In this document: positions 42,691 to 54,424 of the stretch, in pieces | Numbering within the stretch: the stretch's first letter is position 1 | Layout of the letters: each line of letters begins with the position of its first letter | NCBI GenBank assembly: GCA_013076295.1 | Contig: RQOL01000745.1 | Location: 1-64,000 of the forward strand | DNA: 64,000 nt | Origin: Sanderia malayensis | Lineage: Eukaryota; Cnidaria; Scyphozoa; Semaeostomeae; Pelagiidae | Direction: 5' to 3' | Notes under the pieces: model-generated | Seen by the model: the letters and a program-made list of their open reading frames with translations, nothing else | Told to the model about the DNA's origin: nothing | Databases searched by the model: none | Position numbers and translations under genes: made by a program

Positions 42691-45561
42691 ATGTTAACCG
42701 TGTTACATACAACAATAAATGATTTAATGGTCGACGTTCGTCAACGCAAACTCATTGATGAAACAACGTCACTCGCGATTCGAGGCATCCAATCCTCACT
42801 CTCGTCACCAGGCCTCATGTTCAGCATTCCGGATTCAGCATCACAATATCAAAACCTCGTCCGTCAGTTTCCGTCTATCACGCGCACCAACTACAAAGAC
42901 CACCCAGTTAAACATGACATCACGCATCACATTCCTACTCACGGTCCACCTGTCTTTTGTCGCTCGCGTCGCCTAGCTCCAGATAAAGCAACCATCGCTA
43001 AAGCAGAGTTCGAACACATGCTTCAACTCGGGATTATCCGTCCATCCGAAAGTAGCTGGTCATCGCCTCTGCATATGGTTCCTAAGAAATCTGGAGATTG
43101 GCGTCCTTGCGGCGATTATCGCGCCCTCAACAAAGCCACCATACCGGACAGATATCCAATTCCACACATACAAGATTTCAGCTCATTTCTTCACAACAAA
43201 AGCATCTTTTCAAAACTGGATCTCGTTCGCGCATACCATCAGATACCTGTCGAGCCTGCTGATATTCCGAAGACGGCCATCACAACACCATTCGGCCTCT
43301 ACGAATTCGTCCGGATGCCATTTGGTTTACGCAATGCAGCACAGACGTTCCAACGTTTCATTCATGAAGTTCTACGCAGTTTGGATTTCGTTTTCGCCTA
43401 CATCGACGATCTCTTAATCGCTAGTTCTTCTGAAGAGGAACATCTGATGCATCTGCAGCTGTTGTTTCAACGACTCACGGAATACGGCGTTGTTATCCAT
43501 CCAACCAAATGCGTATTCGGCGTTTCTTCGTTGGAATTTCTTGGCCACCACATCGCAGCAACAGGAATTTCACCTTTAGAATCTAAAGTACAAATCATCA
43601 AGGACTTTCCTGCACCAACATCTCTCCGAAAACTTCGTGAGTTTCTCGGCCTCGTCAATTTTTACCGTCGTTTCATTCCGGATTGTGCTGACATCGTACA
43701 ACCGCTCACCGATTTGCTGTCAACGAAAAAGAACAAGAACGAAACCTTCGCCTTCCCAGACTCCGCTATCACTGCTTTCGAAGCCGTCAAGTCGTCATTG
43801 GCTCAAGCAACACTTCTCGTACATCCTTCACCAAATGCACCGTACTGCCTCATGGTAGATGCGTCAAACGTTGCAGTTGGTGGCGTGCTTCAACAGAAGA
43901 TCAACGATGTCTGGCATCCAATTTCGTTCTTCTCTAAACGGTTGCAACCCGCGGAAACACGTTACAGCACTTTCGGCCGTGAGCTGCTCGCCGTTTACTT
44001 GTCACTGAAGCATTTTCGTTATTGTCTGGAAGGTCATCAATTCTTCATTCTCACCGACCACAAGCCTCTAATCCACGCATTCACGGTATCACACGATCGC
44101 TACTCACCACGCGAAATTCGGCATCTCGATTTCATCTCACAGTTTTCAACCGACATTCGTCATGTTAAAGGTTCCTTTAGCAACGCTGCTGACGCATTGT
44201 CTCGCATTGAAATCAATTCGCTTACACCATCAACGCCGTCTTTCGACCTCATCCAACTAGCTACCGCACAACAAGATGATCCTGAACTTTCTACGCTTCA
44301 CGAATCAACATCACTTAACCTTCAAGCCGTATCTCTTCCTTTCTCAACCGGATCAATTATTTGCGATGTTTCAACAACTCACCCTCGTCCGTACGTCCCA
44401 ACCTCGTTTCGTCGTCGCATCTTCGAACATCTACATTCTCCATCGCATCCTGGAGTTCGTGCAACACAACACCTCGTCACCGACAGATTTGTATGGCCTA
44501 ATGTCAACAAAGACATTCGTAGCTGGGCTAAATCTTGCATTGCTTGTCAAAAAGCCAAGATACACCGGCATACTGTCTCGCCAATGGCAACGTTCAGCAC
44601 TCCTGATGCACGTTTTGACCACGTTCATATCGATCTGGTTGGCCCTTTACCGCCCTCATCTGGCTATCGCTATCTGCTAACTTGCATCGATCGTTTTACG
44701 CGTTGGCCTGAAGCAATTCCAATCCAGGATATTACCGCTGAAACAGTCGCGCGCGCATTCATCTCCCGCTGGATTGCCGTCTTCGGTGTTCCATCAACCG
44801 TCACCACCGACCGTGGTGCGCAATTCGAATCAGCATTGTTTCAAGCACTCACCTCGATGCTTGGTTCGAAACGCATTTGCACTACGTCTTATCATCCTTG
44901 TGCCAACGGAATGGTCGAACGCTTTCATCGCACGCTCAAAGCAGCATTCAAAGCTCAAACTGATGCAAACAATTAGGTTGAATATCTGCCAATCATTCTT
45001 CTCCACCTTCGCACCACCCTCAAGGCTGATCTCAATTGTACCTCTGCTGAACTCGTTTTCGGATCCACTCTACGACTTCCAGCAGAATTCGTTACATCGC
45101 AAATTGACCTCGCTGATCTTGACCCAACCATCTACGTGGATCGTCTTCGTGCTGCTATGCGACAACTGCAAGCTACACAGCCTCGTTCGCAAACTCGCCC
45201 GCATCACCTGCCCGAGGCTCTGCAACAATGCACACACGTGTTCGTTCGTCACGACGCAGTACGAAAACCTCTACAAGCACCTTATGATGGTCCATTTAAA
45301 GTCATCAGCCGTCAGGACAAGCATTTCACTCTCGATGTTAAAGACAAGCCTCAAACAATCAGCCTTGACCGACTTAAACCAGCCCACCTCGAACCAGATA
45401 TTTTGCTCGCTCCTCCGCAGACTTCAGTCACGCGTCCGCAATCATCTCCAGCATCCGATATATCGACAACCCCACAAGACACTCAACCACTCGCAAGTCA
45501 ACCACGCACTACTCGTTCTGGTCGTCATGTGCATTTTCCGTCGCGATACGGATTTGCCTGA
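42691..45561 (+). pseudogene. Ty3/gypsy Pol: RT, RNase H, integrase
   Basis: The 761-codon frame has RT motifs [12 protein letters not shown] (~137), [27 protein letters not shown] and YIDDLL (~236). RNase H acids are in VDASN, GRELLA and LTDHKPL. The integrase has a zinc finger (H-x-H and CIACQ) and DDE residues in HIDLVGP (~646), TTDRGAQF (~705) and MVERFHR (~741). An in-frame TAG at 44974-44976 ends the frame, but the same frame continues to TGA at 45561 with the integrase C-terminal GPF/Y module (PYDGPFKVISR) and LDRLKPAHL. Codon use is C-rich and distinct from the surroundings, as expected for a recent insertion. A single stop plus 5' truncation make it inactive. Confidence 0.92.
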
Positions 45562-45666
45562 ATCGACATTTTTTTTTATCTTCTTATATAGCTTAGAATT
45601 TTTCATGTTTTGTTTTTGTATCGAATGCCCGTTTATTTTACACTTGCATTCTAGGGGGGGGAGTAC

Positions 45667-46100
45667 TGTAGCGTTTCAATATCATCATTGACAACGACAA
45701 TTGTAATCAAAATTCTAACACCTTTATACTAACGTCTTTTCTCACTAATCCATCCTGTCGATAAATAACTTCTCATCATCACCTATCATTCTTATTCTTC
45801 TGATATTCGCCCCTGATTTTATTTTGATTGTTAGTTTTATGTACAAAGTTAATGAATCAGTTAGATCATAGTTTTCACACAACGCAACCGAATATTTTCT
45901 TGTTCTCGATTTTTAAAGCAAAGACACGCGAATTCTTGCCTTATTATTGGTAATCACTAGTTATTCGACGAACAGTAACCGTGATTCTAAAGTACCAGTA
46001 TTTAGAAAGGCGAACAAATAACTCCTTGTCAGTGATGTTGACCAAGGTCATAGATCATTTTTTGCCTGACAAATACGAGAGGTGAGTGGGAAAGTAATTT
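45667..46100 (+). repeat. Probable 3' LTR of the Ty3/gypsy element
   Basis: Starts tgtagcgtttcaatatc directly after the purine tract. The right boundary is a guess. No second copy exists in the window. Confidence 0.5.
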
Positions 46101-47743
46101 GGGAATTTGGGAAAAATAAATCTCAAAAATAAATATTTCCAATAAATTTGTTAATATTTTGTTCACCTAGCTACATTGACATGAACATGAGGCAAAGCTC
46201 TTCATACAAAAAATATGCAAAAAGCATCCCGAAATTCTTGGACAACCGTCCAACAAAGTTAATAAAACACTGGATGGAGAGAAGCAGCCAGATTGAGAGA
46301 AGTACACCAACACAAATTTCAATAGAATGCTGTGGAAAATTTTCTGTTGGCAGGCTTGCTCGGAATGTATTGTGTCAAGATTATGAAGTTTGGTTTGGTG
46401 ATGCCAATAGTCTTCCGAGCTGCAGATGCTATGACTGGACATCTTCACCATATCTGTGCAAACACTTTCAGGCAGTTTTTAAAAAATATCCACTCTGGTC
46501 ATGGGAAGCCCTTTCACCACAATATCGTGAGTCTCCATTTTTCAAATTGGATGAGGAATTTTCCATAAAAAATACCAATACAAACCTGGCATCAGAAGAT
46601 GATAATGGTGAATTGCCAATTGAAAGTATGACAAATGACATACAGGAGGAAGTTGTAAATGAGCAAAAAAATCATACAAGCAATGATGAAGCAAATGATC
46701 TGAAGCAAAGTCCAACAGAAGCTGAAGCAAAAGAAAGATTGCCTCCAAAAAACATTGCCTCAATGTGTCGTGAAGTGACAAATGAAATCAGAAATGCATC
46801 ATTTCTTCTGGAGTCAGAACAAAATGTTTTAATGGAAGCATATGACATGCTGAAAAAAGTGAGGGACAAATTGCTTCAAGCCTGTCCAAAGAAGAAGGGG
46901 TTGCCACTTCTAAACGAAGCTAATATGGTAAAAAATAACACAACAAGTGCCAATTTAAAACTACAGCTCTTGCCTGCAAGAAAAAGGAAAGGGCCATTGA
47001 CTAATTGGATTGGAGAGAAAAAGGAGAGATACGATATTGCTAAAAAGATAAAAGTGGTTCCAGAACAGGAACCAGAGCCAGATATACAGGAAGAATTTGT
47101 GGCTATGAATGATGAAGTATGTGAAGGAGAACAATTTACAGTGTTATTAGAAGATAAAGTGACAAAAAACCAGGCAGTTGTAAAAGAGGCTCATCATAGT
47201 TCACATGAAGAGACAGATATATCTATTTACACAGTTGCAAATGCAGAGGAGCAGGAGAGGCTTTTTAAGGATCTTTTAAGGCCTTTTCTATCTTATCACA
47301 CATTTTTATTATTTAAAAAAGTTAGTGGTCAGATGTAACTTTGTTTTGAGTCGAAATAAAATTATTTTTATTATTTAAAAATAATGGAATGTTAAATGAT
47401 GTCATCATAAATACGTATCAAAAACTAATGGCCAGGGACTTCACAGAAAGAGGACTCCAGAATACCCTACTAGGGTCCAAACTGCACTTCAAGCTTGTTG
47501 GGGATGGACAATTTGTACAGATATTGCATGATGGCAATATGCATTGGGTTGCAATTAGTACACATGGGTGCAAAAAGGGTGAGCTATTCTACATGGACAG
47601 TTTATTCCAAGGCAGAATACCACAAAAAATAGCACAACAAATAGCAAATTTATTGAAAAGTGAAGAAGATGTGATTACTGTGAATATTCTACCAGTGCAA
47701 CAACAGTCAAATTTTGTTGATTGTGGTGTATATAGCATTGCCT

Positions 47744-50700
47744 AGGTTGGTATCTGGCGCAACTAGGAGAAGGAAAACTCTTATTACAAACCAGGGTAGA
47801 TGCGGCTCTTCAGCCTTGGGTGGTATCGCATCTAGTGGAGGACACATAAACAATGATACCCGCAACTCACTAGTGTTAATCGTGCTGAGGAGTGGATGGC
47901 CCTGCGTTATGCGGTTGTTAACGATACCTTGTGGGAAGTGGCGAAACCTACTAGTATCAGCCTTATCCAGAGAGCCAGGCAACCCTGGATGGACCTTTTT
48001 AGACCTGTGCATTATTTCAATCTCAAATATGGAAAACTTTTATAAACACACGGAGAATTTACGACAACCCTTCGTTTCAGAGGTCTCACCAACCTCAATA
48101 GTCGAATCCAAGACGTTACCAGAACATCAAGGACACCAGAAGTTCAAAAGGTTCTCCAACTGGAGGACTATGACCCTAAACATTCAGACTTGTTCTGATA
48201 AGTATGATGAGAGATTAGACGATTTATTAGATCTAGGAAATCGGAAAAAACTGAGCATAATAGTACTGACTGAATTCAGAAGAAGAGGAAACAACAGCAC
48301 CTCTGTCAAGACCATGAATGGCTCCATGTGGGACATATACTGGAGCGGGTTTGAAGTAAAGCGCCAACATGGCGTAGCTGTTTGCATTAAACGTGAGCCC
48401 AAAACCAAATTTCTCGGGCGATCCCCACCTGTGGAGAGCAATGAACGCATGATGTGGGTAGACATATGCCATGGAGGACTAAATGTTAGGGTATTTGCAC
48501 TGTATGCCCCAACCAATTGCCCCACCACAAAAGGCAATGATGCAGCCAGGGCAAAATTCTGGCGTAACCTCAAAAACCTTGCAGAGAACATGCCACCAAA
48601 GACTGAGGCCCTTTTCTTAGGTGACCTTAACTCTACCACCACTTTGGTCAGACCTAATGAACCCACCTATTTTGGCAGAAACAAACACTATGATGTGGAA
48701 TTTACATGCAATGAGAATGGGGAGCAGCTCACCAATTTCTGCGCAGAGAAAGGTTTAGGCCTCCTGAATTCTTACTTCTACCACTCTAAGAAGCACCAGA
48801 TCACCCACATTAGCAATCTAGGTCAAGAAACTGCCAACAAGACTTTAGATTATGCACTGACAACACAGCTTTTAGCTACCTTTTGCAAGGACTGTCGAGT
48901 CAGGAGGGGTTACTTGCTGGATACCAACATCAGCACCGACCATTTCTGCCTCATACAAAGATGGAAGACGCCACTTCGACGGATGGACCGGATAAAGAGG
49001 AGGATAAGCTCAAAACCATCACCAGACTTAGCTAGCCTAAAAGACCCATGCATGGAGTTGGAGTACCAGCAAAAACTGAGAGAACAACTCGCAAATCTAG
49101 CGGAAGAACACCCCAATTTTGATGAGCGTGCCATGAAGATTGCAGAGACAATGAACATGGTTGCTCAGGAGACTTTACCTCTCAAGCACCCGGAAAGCCA
49201 AAATTTCCCATGGCGCCACGATGCAAAAATTCAAGAACTTAAAAAGGAAAGGGGCCGTTTGAAATACTGCAACAATAACAAGCTTGAATTCCGGCGATTG
49301 TCAAAGCTTATAAAACAACGGGCCAATGAGCTCAAAAGTCAGTTCTACAAAGAGAAGGCGGACAATATCAACCTAGCAGCCATCAACCGAGATCTGGAAA
49401 AGCTGTTCCGGAAGGCCAAAAACATTAACGCTTTCACCCAGAAGGCAACGCCTCCAGCAGCAAGAGCAAATTTTAAGGAACATTTTTCGGCCCATTTCAA
49501 CAAGAAACCACCAGATGAGTATCCAGTTGAACTACAGGATGTCCCAGAATACCTGGTCGCAACCTTAGACCAAGATCTCAACCTTGGCGAAATCGACTCT
49601 GACCCACCCACCGCAAAAGAGCTCTCTGCTGCCATTCGGAAGCTTAAAACTCGCAAATCTGCAGAAGACATTGCCCCAGAACTGCTTCGAGCTGCCAGTG
49701 AGGATCCAGTCTTCCTCGAACTTCTAAGATCTCAATACGAAGAGGTCTGGGTAAATAAAACCATTCCTCTCCACTGGAGGTATGCTCGTCTGAAGGCCCT
49801 TTTCAAAAACAAAGGTAGCGCAGATGATGCTAGTAACTACAGGGGAATCTCCATTGGATCGACGCAGCTGAAAATTCTATGTGTGGTCATTTTAACCAGG
49901 CTCAAAGACTGGTATGAGTGCAACCTGTCCGAAGGGCAGTATGGGTTCAGGGAGAACAGAGGATGCCAAGATGCCATCTATGGGTTAAAAAGAGTGCAGC
50001 AGATCTACCACCAGCACCAAAAGAGACTATATGTGGGCTACATTGATTTAAAAGCCGCATTTGACTGGGTCCCCAGAAAACAAATGTTTGATAGCATCAA
50101 GCTCAGAAACATCACCAAAGATGAACATATTTTTGAAAATCTCAGGCTATTAGAAATTCTGTACATGGAAACCTATAACTTCATTGATGGGGATGACAAA
50201 AACAAGGCTTTCCGCACAACAAGTGGTGTTCGCCAGGAAGGCGTCGAAAGCCCGTCCCTCTTCAATTTATACCTGGATTTCATTATGCGCATTTTTGTTG
50301 AGCAATGCACGGACCACAATCTTGGCATCAAGATCCAGTACAGCATCCACAGCAGCGCATCTGACCGAGCGCAACGGCAGGTTGCCCCACTAAACGGTCT
50401 GCTTCATTTGCTGTGGTTGGGTTATGCTGATGATTTGGCCATACTTGTCGACTCCAAAGAAGATCTCCAAAAGGCCCTTGAACTGCTGTACAAAATTTTT
50501 GAGAAGTTTGGTCTACAGATGAGCCTGATAAAGACAGAGACGATGATAATGAGTGACGGGTTTGATGAAAACCAAGACAGCTACCCCGCCACTATCTGCT
50601 CACTTGATGGACAAAAGCTGAAAAATGTCAAATGCTTCAAATACCTGGGACAAAAATTTGTCTACAATGAAGCTTACACCTCCAGCCAGGAACTTATGAC

Positions 50701-51362
50701 CAGAAAAATGTCTGCAATTTCCTCATACCACAAGGAGGATAAGTTTTATAAAAATCACGCCATTCAAATAGAGACCCGGAGGAAGATTTTTGATAGCTTA
50801 TTCCGCTCAAAGCTCACTTATGCGTGCCAGACTTGGTCAACAACAAAGGCAGCCACTGGCAAGATTGCAGCAGCCTACATCGCCAGCTTGAGAAACCTCG
50901 TCAAGGGGGGCTTGGCAAGGAAACTCACCAAATTCCAGCAGGAGCTTCGAGACGAACACGAGGACCAATCCTTTGATATGGCCTATAAGTTGACCAACTC
51001 TGATATCTTCAAGATCACAGGTGCCAAACCATTGCAACAATTTATAGAAGAGCAGCAACTCAACTGGTATGCCCACATCATCCGCCAGCCAAATAACAAC
51101 TACACTAAGCAGCTCACCTTTGCACTTCCACCTGAAACTGGAGGAAGAAGAGGGCAGCCGCTGTGCACTCTAAAAAGGGTCATTTTAAACAACTATGAAA
51201 AATCAGAAGCCGACATCAACAGGGCCTGCTTTCTAAAGAATCAGACCCAGTTACTTCAGTTCAAAAAATATCATGAACACAACTAAAAACTTGGAAACTG
51301 CTAGACCTAGTAGGTCTACACGTGAATGACTATGAAGCATAGTCGACGAAACAATTATTATA
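47744..51362 (+). mobile_element. Full-length-looking APE LINE with no visible TSD
   Basis: Compared with the empty site in the left arm (21186-21196), the target ...attgcc|tttgtacg is interrupted without clear duplication. The element is 3.6 kb, with a 5' leader of ~400 bp, one long frame, a short 3' end carrying ctagacctagtaggtcta and a terminal attattata tail. Confidence 0.9.
48029..51286 (+). CDS. LINE endonuclease-reverse transcriptase, intact frame
   Basis: One open frame runs 47714-51286. The biologically sensible start is an internal ATG, for example 48029 or 48170. The endonuclease domain comes first: IVLTEFRRRG (catalytic E region), GVAVCIKRE, FALYAPTN, LFLGDLNSTT (D, N), TLDYALT, STDHFCL (DH). 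The reverse transcriptase follows: NYRGISIGSTQLKI, GQYGFRENRGCQDA, YIDLKAAFDWVPR, SGVRQEGVESPSLFNLYLDF, GYADDLAIL catalytic box, KTETMIM, FKYLGQKF. The C-terminal region has ISSYHKE, LNWYAHIIRQPNN and GGRRGQPL. No frameshift, so potentially active or recently so. Family is uncertain among APE-bearing LINEs. Confidence 0.88.
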   Translation: MENFYKHTENLRQPFVSEVSPTSIVESKTLPEHQGHQKFKRFSNWRTMTLNIQTCSDKYDERLDDLLDLGNRKKLSIIVLTEFRRRGNNSTSVKTMNGSMWDIYWSGFEVKRQHGVAVCIKREPKTKFLGRSPPVESNERMMWVDICHGGLNVRVFALYAPTNCPTTKGNDAARAKFWRNLKNLAENMPPKTEALFLGDLNSTTTLVRPNEPTYFGRNKHYDVEFTCNENGEQLTNFCAEKGLGLLNSYFYHSKKHQITHISNLGQETANKTLDYALTTQLLATFCKDCRVRRGYLLDTNISTDHFCLIQRWKTPLRRMDRIKRRISSKPSPDLASLKDPCMELEYQQKLREQLANLAEEHPNFDERAMKIAETMNMVAQETLPLKHPESQNFPWRHDAKIQELKKERGRLKYCNNNKLEFRRLSKLIKQRANELKSQFYKEKADNINLAAINRDLEKLFRKAKNINAFTQKATPPAARANFKEHFSAHFNKKPPDEYPVELQDVPEYLVATLDQDLNLGEIDSDPPTAKELSAAIRKLKTRKSAEDIAPELLRAASEDPVFLELLRSQYEEVWVNKTIPLHWRYARLKALFKNKGSADDASNYRGISIGSTQLKILCVVILTRLKDWYECNLSEGQYGFRENRGCQDAIYGLKRVQQIYHQHQKRLYVGYIDLKAAFDWVPRKQMFDSIKLRNITKDEHIFENLRLLEILYMETYNFIDGDDKNKAFRTTSGVRQEGVESPSLFNLYLDFIMRIFVEQCTDHNLGIKIQYSIHSSASDRAQRQVAPLNGLLHLLWLGYADDLAILVDSKEDLQKALELLYKIFEKFGLQMSLIKTETMIMSDGFDENQDSYPATICSLDGQKLKNVKCFKYLGQKFVYNEAYTSSQELMTRKMSAISSYHKEDKFYKNHAIQIETRRKIFDSLFRSKLTYACQTWSTTKAATGKIAAAYIASLRNLVKGGLARKLTKFQQELRDEHEDQSFDMAYKLTNSDIFKITGAKPLQQFIEEQQLNWYAHIIRQPNNNYTKQLTFALPPETGGRRGQPLCTLKRVILNNYEKSEADINRACFLKNQTQLLQFKKYHEHN

Positions 51363-51934
51363 TTTGTACGTGCAATTTTGGGAGGAAATACCAATCTTGA
51401 TGGAGTCAATTTTGATCATGTGAAGATGAGAACACACCTTTTGAGTGCTTTCCTGAAGAACAGACTAGACATGTTCCCCACCACCACTAAAACAGTAAAG
51501 AAATGCAATCGGAAAATCATTGAAATAAATGTATTTTGCACTTGTCGTCAAATTTGGAGCAAGTCAGATTCAAGAATTCCAGCAAAGTAAGTTCATACCT
51601 GTGAATTCCGTGTCATTTTCACCTTCACCCAGAATCTAATTGATTATTGATCTCATTCCATTCATCTTTTGAAGGCAAATGGCTGAATGTTCTTCCTGCA
51701 AGAAGTGGTTTCACCGAATGTGTGAAAGAATTCCAGCAGAGACTTTTGTCAACAAGAAATTCGATTGGGTTTGCTCATCGTGCTCGTACAAAAATAAAAC
51801 TTTCCAAGATCAAGTTTAACGCAAACATTAATGGCTAGGCCATAATTTGAGGGAAAGTTAGTTTTAAGGAACATTGTGCGTGTAAGTTTTATATATTTAG
51901 CAGATTACTTACCCTTTTAATAATACTTATGTTA

Positions 51935-52347
51935 CGTTTTGTTTTAACTTTTATATCATTTTTCTTGCCTGTGTGTTTGCACCACTGATTATTGAGATCA
52001 GTGGTTTGCACGATTGGCCTCCATAAAAATCCACCATTACAAAGTACAAGATTGTCTGTCACTGACAATCTTTCAGGTGTACAAGTCTAGTGTAGCGTAG
52101 CGTACGAGTATTCAGTATAGCGCCTTCCCGATCCCGATAATTTGCAGTCGTGACATCCGAATAATTCGTTCTCGGAAAGGTCCTTTTGACCACTAGTATC
52201 TTTTGCCAACCCGCACACAGTACAGCAGAGCAGCAACAACAAGAAAAGGTGGTTAGTAGACAGAACAGATCTCTGGGTAATTTTCAAAATGGCGGTTTTA
52301 TTAGATGAAACTCGCCATACGCTCTTTAACCGGAAATGAATTTTCAT
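51935..52347 (-). pseudogene. Secreted-protein exon, right copy, with premature stop
   Basis: Starts at an ATG (52347) with MKIHFRLKSVW, then the shared hydrophobic stretch and cysteines (FGCHDCKLSG). It ends early at a TAG (~52087) created by one base change relative to the left copy. Downstream homology continues to the donor-like site near 51929. The first 13 codons lie within the segment that differs between arms. Confidence 0.55.
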
Positions 52348-52909
52348 TGGCTAACGCGATTTTTCTTAGCGACGTGGTAGCAACGGATCTGGCCATGGAT
52401 CTTCACAGTGAAAAGCCTATGGAGCTGCGCCTAACTCGTGTTTTAAAAGTGGGTTTTATCGCGTTATTTTGGTAAAATATTGAACAAAATATGTTTTTCT
52501 TGCGGGTTCGTATATGATATTTCAAATTTGTCAAGTTTTTTCAAACATTTTTCACTTCTGGGTTTTATTTTGCGCTTTGTCAAAACATACCAAATTTAGG
52601 CTCGTCCGCCCGTCAATTGGTCAGTAAACTTCAAATTATTTTTTCAGCATAAAATTAATTAATTACAATTATAAATTTGTGTAACCTATTTATACCTAAT
52701 AACAACAATTTACAGAGACATATTCGTTTAGTTAACAGATGATTACTACTGCAATTAAAAAATTTTAGGCTGATGGACACATGGAAAGAACTTTGGGCAA
52801 GCTATCGAGCCATGTGTCCATTTTGATGCATTTTTCATACAATTATAAGTTTGAATAAAAACAACAACAACAGTAAGATTAAGATGGAATAAAGATAGAA
52901 AAAATAGAA

Positions 52910-53300
52910 TAAGATAGAACTAAATAAAATAAAATAAAATAATAATAATAATAAAAGAAAAATATATATATAAGACTAACGGATTAAGTGTATTATAGCA
53001 AAAATAAAATTATAAAATAATCGTAAGGTCCTAATAATCAAGCCTACGGGTCTTCAGATTTTGTTCATAAGGAAGTATTTTAACTGCTTCACAAAGTGAT
53101 GTTTATTATGCATCTTTTTTAACTCTATAGGTAGGGAGTTCCAAAATTTGATTCCATCAAAAGTGAGAAAGTTTTTTTTATAATTGGTAGAAATGGATGG
53201 GAGGGAAAAACCTTCAGAAGAAGATTGCCTTGTGTTATATTTATGTACATTTCTTGTTTTTACAAATTCCCCTTCAAAAGAAGTTTTGTGAGCGTTAATT
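52910..53300 (-). pseudogene. LINE C-terminal tail fragment
   Basis: The minus strand reads FVKTRNVHKYNTRQSSSEGF, then NYKKNFLTFDGIKFWNSLPIEL, KKMHNKHHFVKQLKYFL and a TGA near 53057. The YNTRQ / WNSLP / F-x-x-x-LK pattern is the classic end of CR1/L2/Jockey reverse transcriptases. It is followed by an A/T-rich repeat (taaaataaaat and aataat) at 52920-52960, the expected 3' tail. Confidence 0.82.
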
Positions 53301-53394
53301 TGAAAAATGCTTTGATTGCTTGCTCAAAAGTGGTAGCTAAAATTGAGTCTCCAAGGCATTAAAAGTTGTCAAGATTGGTTGTTAGTAAAAATGA

Positions 53395-53540
53395 CATGTT
53401 CAAATATGTCCAAGATTGTTTTGCAAAATGTTGCGGCTTTTCTTGCGCTATTTACAACGATTCTTATTGAGGACTTTTTTTCAAATACTTCTTCATTGAG
53501 GAGAACATGATACTCCCACAAACATCTGTTGGACAGCCAT
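53395..53540 (-). other. Short open frame of unknown origin
   Basis: 57 codons on the minus strand reading CLWEYHVLLNEEVFEKKS and AATFCKTILDIF before a TGA. It does not match the LINE order next to it. Not recognised. It may be chance. Confidence 0.2.
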
Positions 53541-53541
53541 A

Positions 53542-53984
53542 TACCGTAAATTCTCTTTTAAGCCCCCCGGGGGGTTTATTGTTTTTCAGTACTTTAAAGA
53601 GGGGGCTTATCAGAGAGGGGGACTAAATTGAGAGAGGGGGCTTAATAAATATTTTGTAATAGAAAACCATTTTCAATGGTGGAAATACATTAAATAATAC
53701 ATGAAATACATTATTCAATGAAGTCTGTGTGAAAAACCTTTATATCTACACTACTTAGGCCTAAACGATTTGAATTTGAATTTGTTGAGAAGTATTGAAC
53801 GACCAATGAATAAAATGAAAATCTCCGTTGTTTGTCAAGTTTACTTATTTTGGCATCAGTGAAGATTGGAGGGGGGGCTAAATTGAGAGGGGGGGCTTAT
53901 TAAATTTTTCCTTCTGAAAAGGGGGGGGGCTAATTAGAGAGGGGGGCTTAATTGAGAGGGGGGCTTAATAGAGAATTTACGGTA
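53542..53984. mobile_element. MITE with taccgtaaat termini, copy 2
   Basis: taccgtaaattctcttttaa and complement, with many g-rich subterminal repeats (gagaggggggctta). Same family as 29705-30023 but only terminally similar. Confidence 0.82.
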
Positions 53985-54017
53985 TTCCTGAGCTAATTGC
54001 TGGGGAAAGGACACAGA

Positions 54018-54305
54018 AACAAACGAAATTTTCCCTGGAAAACAGTAAAAGCTAGAAAAATGAAATTTTCAGACAAGGATGCACTCTTTGTGCTGCAGAT
54101 GCGAATGAATTTTCATCGCAAAATTCCAAGTAATTTCGATTTCCGGGGGTCATTTTGGTCACGCACCTCAGAGTCAGACACTCACGACTTTCGGACAAAC
54201 AAAGTTTTCCCTGAAAAAGGGTAAGAGCTAGAAAATTGAAACTTTTAGACAAGGATGCACTCTTTGTGCTACAGATGCGAATGAATTGTCATCGTAAAAT
54301 TCCGA
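54018..54305 (+). repeat. Imperfect tandem duplication of ~175 bp
   Basis: The block 'acaaacgaaattttccctgg ... caaggatgcactctttgtgct ... cgcaaaattcc' occurs at 54019-54130 and again at 54194-54305 with moderate divergence. Confidence 0.85.
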
Positions 54306-54424
54306 GTAGTTAGCCCACAATAACAATTACAAATAACATCACTTTGAATCCACGGCCAAATAGTAGTTTCCTTAGGCCCAATCCACGGCTGAATCCCCGG
54401 CCAAAAAGTAGTTCATTAGATGAA

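Larger units (their letters stand above)
42691..46100 (+). mobile_element. Ty3/gypsy retrotransposon, 5'-truncated
   Basis: Begins at the protease/reverse-transcriptase junction. Gag, protease and 5' LTR are absent. It continues through RT, RNase H and integrase, then a polypurine tract (ctaggggggggag, 45651-45663) and a probable 3' LTR starting at TG, 45667. The LTR end cannot be set because there is no partner. Confidence 0.85.
46171..51819 (+). pseudogene. SWIM - Ulp1/C48-like - PHD protein, right copy, split by a LINE
   Basis: Same protein as 22525-20733. The SWIM finger is at ~46427 (CRCYDWTSSPYLCKHF). The linker is intact here, but a ~115-bp replacement near 47270-47385 breaks the frame. 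The protease resumes with GNMHWVAI (histidine), YMDSL and NFVDCGVYSIA. The frame is then cut by the LINE 47744-51362, only five residues past the catalytic cysteine. The remainder continues at 51363 with GGNTNLDGVNFDHVKMR. Donor at 51587, last exon 51675-51819 (PHD finger, stop TAA). Lesions differ from those in the left copy. Confidence 0.82.
52310..54415. other. 2.1-kb right-arm-specific segment flanked by a 9-bp repeat
   Basis: Bounded by ttagatgaa on both sides (52301-52309, 54416-54424), the same 9 bp (complement) that flanks the 6.7-kb nested element on the left. It starts actcgcc, sharing six bases with that element's terminus, but ends agtagttca with no inverted repeat. It contains a LINE tail, a MITE and a tandem duplication. 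Confidence 0.7.
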
